From a bacterium (GTDB lineage Bacteria; Ratteibacteria; UBA8468; B48-G9; JAFGKM01): DNA of 8,243 bases. The DNA lies in NCBI GenBank assembly GCA_021160565.1, contig JAGHCG010000117.1, positions 1 through 8,243 on the forward strand, in the 5' to 3' direction. Below, one piece after another: positions 1 to 5,461 of the stretch. How positions within the stretch are numbered: position 1 is the first letter of the stretch; each line of letters starts with the position of its first letter. Under the pieces are notes generated by a model. That model was not told the DNA's origin. It saw only the letters and a list, made by a program, of their open reading frames with translations, and ran no database searches. The translations under genes were made by a program, and so were the position numbers.

Positions 1-2
1 AA

Positions 3-77
3 AACAATCCGTTTTACAGGGAAAGAATAAGAGAAAAAAAGGAGAAAATAGGAGAATGTGTTGGGATAGATTTTTAA
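3..77 (+). CDS. possible 3' end of an upstream gene (unidentified)
   Basis: An open frame enters from the left edge and ends at TAA 75-77. It encodes about 24 residues, beginning NNPFYRERIREKK and ending in ECVGIDF. The charged, proline- and tyrosine-containing composition looks more like a real protein C-terminus than noise, but I recognise no family. If real, this gene converges on the methyltransferase gene, whose stop is at 110. I see no clear hairpin with a T-run between the two. The evidence is only an open frame at a window edge, so this is a tentative call. Confidence 0.3.
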   Translation, partial: NNPFYRERIREKKEKIGECVGIDF

Positions 78-109
78 TGTCTCAACGTATCTTTATTTTG
101 TATAGATTT

Positions 110-718
110 TTACTTGACACAACAGGGTTCTCTTTTGCAAAAAGAAAGGAGGAAAAAATCTTTTTCATCAATACCATGAGAAAACTTAAATCCTTCTCTT
201 TCAACCATTTTAATCAAAGTTTTCATATCCGGAATTATATCTTTTCTAACCGATGGATGTACTTTTCTATGAATTTCATTTACTTTTTTCCTTCCTGCTG
301 GATGTGAAATTATAAAAAGCCCGTTTTTTTTCAATATTCTGTGGATTTCTTCCAATGCTTTCTTTTTATTCTGAAAATGAGGAAAAGAGGCATTTGCAAT
401 AATTCTATCAAAAAAGTTTTCTCTAAAGGTTGTTTTATGGATATCAGAGTGCAAAACAACAACATTTTCTGGAAAATTCTTACTCTTCATTATCTCTACC
501 ATTTTTTCAGCATAATCAATAGCATAAATTTTTCCCTTCCTTCCTACTTTTTTCAGTAAAAATGGAATTAAAACGCCAGTTCCGGCTCCAGCATCAAGAA
601 TAATGTTTCCTTCCTCTATTTTCGCACGTTCAACAACTCTCTCCAGTTTCTCACATTCAGGAATTTCGTTTTCCCACTCTAATGCGATTTTATTGAAAAA
701 CTCTCTTCTCTCCTCCAT
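110..718 (-). CDS. class I SAM-dependent methyltransferase (Methyltransf_11 type)
   Basis: This 202-residue protein has a Rossmann-fold methyltransferase core. Motif I is LDAGAGTG at about residues 41-48, the acidic end of strand 2 is D68 in YAIDYAEKM, motif II is near D92 in LHSDIH, and FDRIIANASFPHF (103-115) matches the post-II region. It should transfer a methyl group from S-adenosylmethionine in the cytoplasm; the substrate is unknown. The middle and C-terminal parts (HPAGRKKVNEIHRKVH, and a Cys pair near the end) are the likely substrate-specific part. The ATG at 718 is preceded by AAAAGGA with 7 bases of spacing. Its first 40 bases overlap the end of the metal-permease gene, so it is probably translationally coupled and is the last gene of that operon. 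A role tied to metal handling is inference from position only. Confidence 0.85.
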   Translation of the reverse strand: MEERREFFNKIALEWENEIPECEKLERVVERAKIEEGNIILDAGAGTGVLIPFLLKKVGRKGKIYAIDYAEKMVEIMKSKNFPENVVVLHSDIHKTTFRENFFDRIIANASFPHFQNKKKALEEIHRILKKNGLFIISHPAGRKKVNEIHRKVHPSVRKDIIPDMKTLIKMVEREGFKFSHGIDEKDFFLLSFCKREPCCVK

Positions 719-1521
719 TTTCTTTTCCTTTTAGGAGAAAAAATTACACAGAAAAAAAACAAAAACCCTGAAAAAAGAATAATTGTTGCTCCTACAGGAG
801 TGTCAAAAAAGGCTGAAAAGAAAAGTCCTGCCCAGCAGGATAAAATCCCAAAGAGAGCAGAAAGCACATACATCCTTTTTATATCATAGGTTATCTGATA
901 AGCAGAGGCAGAAGGATTTATAATAAGAGAAAAAACAAGAAGACCCCCCACAGATTTAAGATTTGAAGATACCACCATACCTGTGAGAAAAAGGATAAGG
1001 TAAAAAAATAAAGTAGAGGGAATTCCAGAAGATTTTGCAAGTTCTCTGCTAAAAATTACTGCTTGAATTTCTTTAAAAAAAACCACTGTTATAAAAACCG
1101 TCAATATTGCTGTGATGAAGAGAAGAATTAAATCAACCTTTTCAAGTATAAGCATACTTCCCCAGAGAAGATTCAGCGCCTGTGTTTTCGCTCCTGGCAG
1201 AATTCCAAGAAGGAGGAAAGATATTCCCAAGGTGAGTGAAAACAAAATTCCAATTGATGTATCGGGTGAAATTTCTCCTTTGTCTGAAAGAGGACCAAGA
1301 AGACAGGAGGCTAAAAAACTGAAAAGAAAAGTGAAAGGAATTACAGGTTTATTGAGAAGCAGTGCAAGAAGAGCACCTGAAAAAGCAGAGTGAGAAATAG
1401 CAACACCTATGAAAGAAATTTTCATAAGAAAAACCCATACTCCAACAATTCCACATGTAAGTCCCACCAGCACCCCGGAAATAATCGCTTTTTGAAAAAA
1501 AGGCAGTTTAAAAATTTCCAT
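679..1521 (-). CDS. metal ABC transporter permease, ABC-3 family (ZnuB/TroC/MntB-like)
   Basis: This 280-residue polytopic membrane protein is the usual length for the ABC-3 permease family, which forms the channel for Zn2+, Mn2+ or Fe2+ uptake. Family features include the N-terminal segment FFQKAIISGVLVGLTCGIVG, the following region LMKISFIGVAISHSAFSGAL (about residues 33-52), and the later GGLLVFSLIINPSASAY segment that forms the ATPase-facing loop and next helix. About eight hydrophobic helices can be counted. The ATG at 1521 follows AAGGGG with 8-base spacing, and the ATPase gene stops 5 bases upstream. The stop is TAG. The Lys/Arg-rich C-terminus (SPKRKRKWRR) is encoded by the stretch that overlaps the methyltransferase start by 40 bases. 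The family is certain in practice; the metal is not determined by sequence. Confidence 0.92.
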   Translation of the reverse strand: MEIFKLPFFQKAIISGVLVGLTCGIVGVWVFLMKISFIGVAISHSAFSGALLALLLNKPVIPFTFLFSFLASCLLGPLSDKGEISPDTSIGILFSLTLGISFLLLGILPGAKTQALNLLWGSMLILEKVDLILLFITAILTVFITVVFFKEIQAVIFSRELAKSSGIPSTLFFYLILFLTGMVVSSNLKSVGGLLVFSLIINPSASAYQITYDIKRMYVLSALFGILSCWAGLFFSAFFDTPVGATIILFSGFLFFFCVIFSPKRKRKWRREESFSIKSH

Positions 1522-1526
1522 ATTTT

Positions 1527-2216
1527 TTACCCCTTTGTCTTAAGAAATTCAATTTTTCCTTCCTTCATCCATATCAGTTTGAGACATAATTCCCTTAAAA
1601 TTTCAATATTATGAGACACTATAAGAATCGTGAGTTTTTCTTTTTCATGTATCTCTTTTATAAAATCCATTATTTTCTCTGTTATTTTCCAATCCAGCCA
1701 CGAAAAAACCTCATCAAGAAGAAGAATCTCAGGTTTTTGCATCAATGCTCTTGCAATTAAAACTCTCTTCTTTTCTCCTCCTGAAAGATGCCCAAAAGGT
1801 TTATAGAGAAGGTGCGAAATTTCAAGTGCCTCAGCCAGAGAAACAAGCAATTCTCTTTCACATTTAGAGGGAAAGTGGAAAATTCCTGTTGTTCCATAAG
1901 AGCCCATCATTATTACTTCTCTGGTATAAATAGGCATTTTTTCGTCAACTTCAAAAACCTGGGGAACGTATCCTATCTTCCTTCTCAGAGAAGACTGATT
2001 AAAAATAGTAAAAGATACACCATTTATAAACACTCTCCCTTTATAAATTTTTGCAAGTCCATTTATTACATTAAGAAGAGTTGTCTTCCCTGCTCCGTTA
2101 GGTCCTGATATTCCTATTATCTCTCCCTTTTTAACTTCAAAGTAAATCCTTTCAAGAACTCTTTGTGATCCAAACCCTGCAGAGACAGAAACCAGTTTAA
2201 TTGCCGGGATTTCCAT
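1527..2216 (-). CDS. metal ABC transporter ATP-binding protein (ZnuC/TroB-like)
   Basis: This 229-residue ABC ATPase energises the adjacent ABC-3 permease from the cytoplasmic side. All nucleotide-binding motifs are present: Walker A GPNGAGKTT (38-46), Q-loop Gln86 in GYVPQ, signature LSGGE (144-148), Walker B ILLLDE ending at D168-E169, a D-loop SWLD (172-175; usually SALD) and H-loop His202. I chose the ATG at 2216 over an in-frame TTG at 2246. The ATG is followed by the usual family N-terminus and has AAAAGGA 12 bases upstream, and the TTG would only add ten residues without similarity to the family. With this start the gene overlaps the end of the binding-protein gene by 20 bases. The permease starts 5 bases after its stop, so the three transporter genes form one translated unit. 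Confidence 0.93.
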   Translation of the reverse strand: MEIPAIKLVSVSAGFGSQRVLERIYFEVKKGEIIGISGPNGAGKTTLLNVINGLAKIYKGRVFINGVSFTIFNQSSLRRKIGYVPQVFEVDEKMPIYTREVIMMGSYGTTGIFHFPSKCERELLVSLAEALEISHLLYKPFGHLSGGEKKRVLIARALMQKPEILLLDEVFSWLDWKITEKIMDFIKEIHEKEKLTILIVSHNIEILRELCLKLIWMKEGKIEFLKTKG

Positions 2217-3015
2217 AACTGATAAAAATCCTTTTAAAATTCTCAATAAGAGTTTTATTCAGGTTGATTTCTCTTTCAAAAACACCAGGAAAATTTGAAA
2301 AAACAATATGTAAAGGATAAACATTCCCTGAAAATACTTTCCCTGCGTCAGGCCCTGCCTGTAAATTATCAACGACGAAAAACACCTTTTCTTTCCTGCA
2401 TACCTCAATAAGAGATACTATTTTTCTCGATGTTAACTCTTCCTTTCTTCCATACGTTCCAACTACTACAAAACCAAAATACTCCAGAAGGTCTTCAAGA
2501 TATTCATTGCATATAACTTTTTTCCCTTCCAATCTTCTCTCCTTCAACATTCTCCTTATCCTTTTTTCTATCTTTTTTGTCTCATTTATTACCTTTTTGA
2601 GATTACTCTGGTAATATCCTCTATTTTCAGGAAAAAGAGAGGAAATAATCTTTTCTATCTTTTCAGCCACTTTTATATGAATATCTGGTCTCAACCAGTT
2701 TTTTTCTTCTCTTACATAAAAAATTCTGAAAGAAGGATTTTTAACTGAATTTCTCAACTTTTCCACATATTTTTCGTAACCGTGAGCGAAAAGATATGGT
2801 GAAGATTCAAGAATTTTCAGGTGTTTCACCTTTAAATCGAAATGCCCCGGGCACATCCCAGGAGGTACAAAAGTTATAACTTCTATTCTTTCTCTTCCAA
2901 TTTCCTTCAAAACTCCCGAAATTAAGGTGGTGGTAGCAACAACTCTTTCGTTTTCTCCAAAAAGACTCACTCCACATAATACAAAGAAAAGAATTATATA
3001 TTTTGACTTTCTCAT
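2197..3015 (-). CDS. metal ABC transporter substrate-binding protein (ZnuA/TroA superfamily, variant ligands)
   Basis: This 272-residue protein delivers a metal ion to the adjacent permease and ATPase from the cell envelope. An N-terminal signal (MRKSKYIILFFVLCGVSLFG) is followed by VVATTTLISGVLKEIG, typical of the first strand and helix of the family. His58 in PGMCPGHFDL fits the first metal-ligand histidine. The two later histidines of ZnuA are not found at their expected places: the WLRP region lacks the H-x-W pattern, and CNEYLEDLLEYFGF stands where H-x-AF is expected. Asp216 in VVDNLQAGPDAG may be the fourth ligand. A long Lys/Glu-rich helix spans about 135-165. The ATG at 3015 was preferred to an in-frame GTG at 3054 because it gives a proper signal peptide and starts 8 bases after the pilin stop. 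Its SD is weak, which suggests coupling. It is probably not a lipoprotein, as Cys14 lacks a good lipobox. Confidence 0.85.
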   Translation of the reverse strand: MRKSKYIILFFVLCGVSLFGENERVVATTTLISGVLKEIGRERIEVITFVPPGMCPGHFDLKVKHLKILESSPYLFAHGYEKYVEKLRNSVKNPSFRIFYVREEKNWLRPDIHIKVAEKIEKIISSLFPENRGYYQSNLKKVINETKKIEKRIRRMLKERRLEGKKVICNEYLEDLLEYFGFVVVGTYGRKEELTSRKIVSLIEVCRKEKVFFVVDNLQAGPDAGKVFSGNVYPLHIVFSNFPGVFEREINLNKTLIENFKRIFISYGNPGN

Positions 3016-3023
3016 TTTCAAAC

Positions 3024-3752
3024 TCAAAACCCTGTATCCCAGTATTCTCTCCACTTAGGGGCAATTACAGGGGAAGACGGAATTGGATTTCCTGAATCAT
3101 CTACATCAATTGTATTACTATGATATTCCTCGGGTTTCTTCCACTTACAGTGTCCATCTCCAAAAAGAATATTGCTTCCTCCCAAATGAACTCTGCAAAC
3201 CGCCCAATAACACTTGGCTCCTGCAAAAGGCCCAGTAGATGGGAAAAATCCATAAGGACCCAGAGGAGGACCCGCAACACATCCGCCTTTTCCATCTTTA
3301 CTTCTTCCCCATTCCACTATAAGAATTTTCTTGCTTATATTTCTTATCTGTCCTGCTTTTCTCCCTGCAAATCCAGGATAATCAAATCCCGGAGTTGAAG
3401 AATCATCATACCCGGCATTATATCCCTGTCCCCAGTACCATTTCTCATAAGAAATTATTTTTCCATGCCTGCTTGGACAATAACAGATTTTATTTCTCAT
3501 GTCCGTTGAAACATACTGCCATAAAATAGTTTTCCACAACTGAGCAGGAGGATAATAGTCATCCCAATCATTTTTATAAATTTCAAAAGCAACTCCTACC
3601 TGCTTCAGGTTATTTGTACACACTATCTGACGGGCTTTCTCCCTTGCTTTTGAAAGAGCAGGTAATAACATTGCTGCCAGAATTGCTATTATTGCTATAA
3701 CCACAAGAAGTTCTATCAGAGTAAATCCTTCTTCTCTATTGAAGATTTTCAT
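3024..3752 (-). CDS. type IV pilin-like protein with prepilin N-terminal signal and H-X9-DG motif (DUF1559-like)
   Basis: This 242-residue protein begins with a class III prepilin signal. The leader MKIFNREEG is followed by [20 protein letters not shown]. Cleavage is expected after Gly9 with Phe10 methylated, and Glu14 is the conserved E5 of the mature protein. After [12 protein letters not shown] comes a secreted domain with several Cys and Trp residues. His189 followed by nine residues and Asp199-Gly200 gives the H-X9-DG motif seen in pseudopilin-like families of Planctomycetes, Lentisphaerae and related groups. It should be processed by a prepilin peptidase and displayed on the cell surface; its role is unknown. 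The ATG at 3752 has an excellent SD (GGAGG, 8-9 bases upstream) and a near-consensus promoter about 50 bases further up. It ends in TGA only 8 bases before the metal-binding protein gene and so heads that operon. Confidence 0.9.
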   Translation of the reverse strand: MKIFNREEGFTLIELLVVIAIIAILAAMLLPALSKAREKARQIVCTNNLKQVGVAFEIYKNDWDDYYPPAQLWKTILWQYVSTDMRNKICYCPSRHGKIISYEKWYWGQGYNAGYDDSSTPGFDYPGFAGRKAGQIRNISKKILIVEWGRSKDGKGGCVAGPPLGPYGFFPSTGPFAGAKCYWAVCRVHLGGSNILFGDGHCKWKKPEEYHSNTIDVDDSGNPIPSSPVIAPKWREYWDTGF

Positions 3753-3798
3753 TCTTTCCCCCTCCTTTTCGTGTTATTTTTTTAAAATTCGTGCCACT

Positions 3799-3827
3799 AT
3801 TTTAAACAATATAAAATTTTTTGTCAA
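3799..3827 (-). promoter_or_regulatory. sigma-70-type promoter for the pilin/metal transporter operon
   Basis: On the minus strand TTGACA (3827-3822) is followed after exactly 17 bases by TAAAAT (3804-3799). This is a full -35 match and 5/6 at -10. The transcript would start near 3792, giving a leader of about 40 bases before the pilin ATG. The spacer and -10 contain an AT-only inverted repeat, ATTTTA-N7-TAAAAT (3799-3817), which could be an operator but is low in complexity. Repeat copy A begins 7 bases upstream of the -35 box. Confidence 0.75.
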
Positions 3828-3833
3828 ATCTTT

Positions 3834-3899
3834 CCCCGAGGCTAAGCTAAACCTCCCCATCTGGAAGGGTTGAGAGACAAGGGATTTCAGAGATTTTAC
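3834..3899 (+). repeat. intergenic repeat, copy A (short, diverged)
   Basis: This copy runs from CCCCGAGGCTA to CAGAGATTTTAC and matches copies B and C over their first part. After the shared GAGGCTA it has 5 extra bases (AGCTA, a local duplication). Then 33 of 43 bases match copy C without a gap, ending with a perfect 16-base stretch. It lacks the last ~45 bases found in B and C. Its 3' end overlaps the stop codon of the nitroreductase gene (3896-3898). The core GAGG-CTAAGCTAAA-CCTC can fold into a short hairpin. Confidence 0.75.
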
Positions 3900-4549
3900 T
3901 TTTTTCTACCAACAGGACAGAGATAGAAAACTTCTTCTTTTATCCCGAGAATTTTTTTCACTTTTTCATCATCAAATGCACCTACCATCACTGTCCCAAG
4001 TCCAAGTGCTTCACACTGTAAATGTAAATTCTGTCCACAGTGGCCAACCTCCATATATACGTATCTTTTTCCCCTTTCTCCATATCTCCTTGTTGTCCTT
4101 TCAAAAATTCCACTTATTACAATCACAACAGGAGCATTTTTTATCCAAGGCTGGTTAAATGCACTTTTTGAAAGTTCTGCTCTAAAATCCCCTTCTTTAA
4201 CAAGAGAAAGTGAATGCCCATTAACATCATAATGATAAAGTCCAGGCTTCACTCCTATAACATTTCCAACCACAACATAAATTTCTAAAGGATAGGTTGC
4301 ACCTGCAGAAGGAGCGGTTCTTCCACCCCACTCAACAGTTTTACCATCCACAGCCCATAAAATTTGAGATAATTCTTTTAAAGTAAGAGGAGATTTTCTA
4401 TATCTTCTTGTTGACCTTCTTTTCTTAAGTGCTTCCTCAACACTAAAATTGCTCTTATAGGAAGGAGAAGGTAACTTTATTTTTTCTTTTCCATTTAAAC
4501 ACCAGGCCACCACCAATGACAAAATAAACACAACCTTTAACTTTCCCAT
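3896..4549 (-). CDS. exported nitroreductase-family protein, SagB/ThcOx-like
   Basis: This 217-residue protein belongs to the FMN-dependent nitroreductase superfamily, closest to the SagB-type oxidoreductases. FMN-site landmarks are KKRRSTRRYR (42-51), the APSAGATYPLEIYVVV block (79-94) and EALGLGTVMVGAF (180-192). GLYHYDVNGHSL (103-114) is the SagB-like segment. The N-terminus MGKLKVVFILSLVVAWCLNG looks like a signal peptide or membrane anchor, so the enzyme should act outside the cytoplasm. I chose the ATG at 4549. An in-frame GTG at 4612 lies inside repeat B and would put a charged extension before the signal sequence. The ATG has no good SD. A strong AAGGAGG sits in repeat B about 37 bases upstream but is too far away to serve it. 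The gene is bounded by repeats A and B and faces away from hicAB. No partner cyclodehydratase or precursor peptide gene is in the window. Confidence 0.82.
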   Translation of the reverse strand: MGKLKVVFILSLVVAWCLNGKEKIKLPSPSYKSNFSVEEALKKRRSTRRYRKSPLTLKELSQILWAVDGKTVEWGGRTAPSAGATYPLEIYVVVGNVIGVKPGLYHYDVNGHSLSLVKEGDFRAELSKSAFNQPWIKNAPVVIVISGIFERTTRRYGERGKRYVYMEVGHCGQNLHLQCEALGLGTVMVGAFDDEKVKKILGIKEEVFYLCPVGRKK

Positions 4550-4556
4550 TTTGTAT

Positions 4557-4585
4557 ATTTTACCCCGACTTTCACCGAGGCTAAA
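4557..4585 (-). promoter_or_regulatory. weak candidate promoter for the nitroreductase gene, partly inside repeat B
   Basis: On the minus strand TAAAAT (4562-4557) lies 7 bases before the chosen ATG, with TTTAGC (4585-4580) 17 bases further upstream; the latter matches the -35 consensus poorly. If it works, transcription would begin at or next to the ATG, giving a leaderless mRNA. That would explain the missing SD. The -35 box would be supplied by the repeat. Confidence 0.25.
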
Positions 4586-4679
4586 CCTCCTTATTTGAAT
4601 GCGTTGATACACAAAGAATTTCAGAGATTTTACCCATCATTCCAGATAATACTCTCCATTTTAAAAACTCTCTTTTTCT
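4575..4679 (+). repeat. intergenic repeat, copy B (105 bases)
   Basis: The copy runs from CCGAGGCTAAACCTCC to CTCTCTTTTTCT. It matches copy C (5191-5295) at 102 of 105 positions with no gap; the differences are at 4636, 4654 and 4667. It lies between the divergent nitroreductase and hicA genes. Read on the minus strand it contains AAGGAGGTTTAGCCTCGG, a strong SD-like sequence next to a GAGG/CCTC mini-hairpin. No convincing protein is encoded by it in either direction. Confidence 0.95.
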
Positions 4680-4695
4680 AACCAATATTTAGATT

Positions 4696-4724
4696 TTGAC
4701 TTTGTTTGAGGAAGAGGGTAATAT
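4696..4724 (+). promoter_or_regulatory. promoter for hicAB
   Basis: TTGACT (4696-4701) is followed after 17 bases by TAATAT (4719-4724), giving 5/6 and 4/6 matches to the sigma-70 boxes. It lies just outside repeat B. The hicA ATG starts at 4731, only 6 bases after the -10 box. The transcript would therefore begin at or very near the start codon. Confidence 0.55.
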
Positions 4725-4730
4725 TTAAAG

Positions 4731-4952
4731 ATGAAAAGATCGTTAAGAGGAATTAAAGGGAGAGATGCCGTAAAAGCTTTTGTAAGAGCGGGAGGGAAGG
4801 TAAGGAAGGGAAAAGGAGACCATATAAATATAAAAATGCCAAATGGACAGTTAATAACTATTCCTGTAAGTAAAGAACTTAAAATAGGTCTTTTAAAAAA
4901 TGGTATAAAAAGAGCCGGTTTGACAGAAGAAGAATTTTTAAAACTTCTGTAA
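4731..4952 (+). CDS. hicA: HicA-family mRNA interferase toxin
   Basis: This 73-residue protein has the double-stranded RNA-binding-like fold of HicA toxins, which cleave mRNA and arrest translation until bound by HicB. Family features are the N-terminal KGRDAVKAFVRAGGKV (9-24), the catalytic His in GKGDHINIKMPNG (about residue 31; other HicAs often have GSH), ITIPVSKELKIGLLKNGIKRAG in the second half, and the EEFLKLL end. Length is normal. The start has no usable SD, since GAGGG lies 12 bases upstream inside the promoter, so translation may be leaderless or inefficient. hicB begins 12 bases after the stop. The pair lies between the nearly identical repeats B and C. Confidence 0.92.
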   Translation: MKRSLRGIKGRDAVKAFVRAGGKVRKGKGDHINIKMPNGQLITIPVSKELKIGLLKNGIKRAGLTEEEFLKLL

Positions 4953-4964
4953 TTGGAGGAAATT

Positions 4965-5183
4965 ATGGAATACACAATAATTCTTCATAAAGCAGAAGAG
5001 GGAGGATACTGGGTAGAAGTTCCTGCTTTACCTGGATGTTATTCTCAAGGAGAGACTGTAGAGGAAGCAATGGAAAACATCAAAGAAGCAATTAAATTAC
5101 ATCTTGAAGATTTAAAAGAAGAAAAAGAAATTCCTGAAGACAGGGATTTCATAATTAGCAGGATAAGTGTTCCCGGTACTTAA
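4965..5183 (+). CDS. hicB: HicB-family antitoxin (short form without DNA-binding domain)
   Basis: This 72-residue protein has the partial RNase H-like fold of HicB/UPF0150 antitoxins, which bind and neutralise HicA. The typical start MEYTIILHKAEEGGYWVEV leads to ALPGCYSQGETVEEAMENI and the helix EAIKLHLEDLKEE. It ends after IISRISVPGT with no ribbon-helix-helix or HTH domain, so DNA binding for autoregulation is not evident. I chose the ATG at 4965; an in-frame TTG at 4953 would contain the SD. That SD, GGAGGA, is strong and well placed (4-5 bases before the ATG), in contrast to hicA. Repeat C begins 5-8 bases after the TAA stop. Confidence 0.92.
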   Translation: MEYTIILHKAEEGGYWVEVPALPGCYSQGETVEEAMENIKEAIKLHLEDLKEEKEIPEDRDFIISRISVPGT

Positions 5184-5190
5184 ATTCTCC

Positions 5191-5295
5191 CCGAGGCTAA
5201 ACCTCCTTATTTGAATGCGTTGATACACAAAGAATTTCAGAGATTTTACCCGTCATTCCAGATAATACTTTCCATTTTAAAACCTCTCTTTTTCT
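5191..5295 (+). repeat. intergenic repeat, copy C (105 bases)
   Basis: This copy is 102/105 identical to copy B, in the same orientation, with an exact offset of 616 bases. It starts just after the hicB stop. At its end AACCTCTCTTTTTCT (5281-5295) can pair imperfectly with AGAAAGAGGTT (5314-5324), a partner that copy B lacks. Homologous recombination between B and C would remove 616 bases containing all of hicAB and leave one repeat copy. Confidence 0.95.
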
Positions 5296-5307
5296 GTTTT
5301 GATAATA

Positions 5308-5337
5308 TTGGTGAGAAAGAGGTTCCTGTGGTATAAT
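5308..5337 (+). promoter_or_regulatory. promoter for tRNA-Ser and following genes
   Basis: A perfect -10 box TATAAT (5332-5337) lies 10 bases before the tRNA 5' end. The best -35 at 18-base spacing is TTGGTG (5308-5313), matching only its TTG. Strong -10 boxes with weak -35 boxes are common for tRNA genes. The expected start is near 5344. Confidence 0.55.
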
Positions 5338-5347
5338 TTTATCTGAT

Positions 5348-5438
5348 GGAGGGGTCGCATAGTGGTCTAGTGCGGCGGATTGCTAATCCGTTGTACGGTC
5401 GAAAGGCCGTACCGTGGGTTCGAATCCCACCCCCTCCG
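5348..5438 (+). tRNA. tRNA-Ser (anticodon GCU)
   Basis: This 91-base class II tRNA pairs acceptor GGAGGGG (5348-5354) with CCCCTCC (5431-5437), with discriminator G5438. The anticodon stem-loop is 5375-5391 with GCT at 5382-5384, reading AGC and AGU serine codons. A long variable arm (TACGGTC with GGCCGTA around a GAAA loop) marks it as a serine tRNA. The T-arm GTGGG-TTCGAAT-CCCAC is perfect. CCA is not encoded. The next gene starts only 23 bases downstream with no terminator between, so both are probably on one transcript. Confidence 0.97.
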
Positions 5439-5461
5439 CTTTCTGGGAAGGAGAAACAATT

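Noticed and set aside
1..15. AAAAC-AATCC-GTTTT mini-hairpin as terminator for the methyltransferase operon
   Set aside because: A five-pair AT-rich stem about 95 bases past the stop, at the window edge, with no adequate T-run.
2807..3064. Minus-strand open frame inside the binding-protein gene, and similar shadows at 3101-3295 and 4661-4975
   Set aside because: They lie in other frames of well-supported genes, and their translations have no family features.
4575..5295. Repeats B/C as integron attC sites around gene cassettes
   Set aside because: The core RYYYAAC/GTTRRRY boxes are absent (nearest GCTAAAC and GTTGATA both fail), the repeats are not attC-like folded palindromes, and no integrase is in view.
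3834..5295. CRISPR array
   Set aside because: Only three copies, about 620-740 bases apart with genes between, and no regular short spacers.
5348..5438. tRNA-Ser as the attB site of an integrated island
   Set aside because: The accessory repeats lie upstream of the tRNA 5' end; no duplicate of the tRNA 3' end and no integrase gene were seen.
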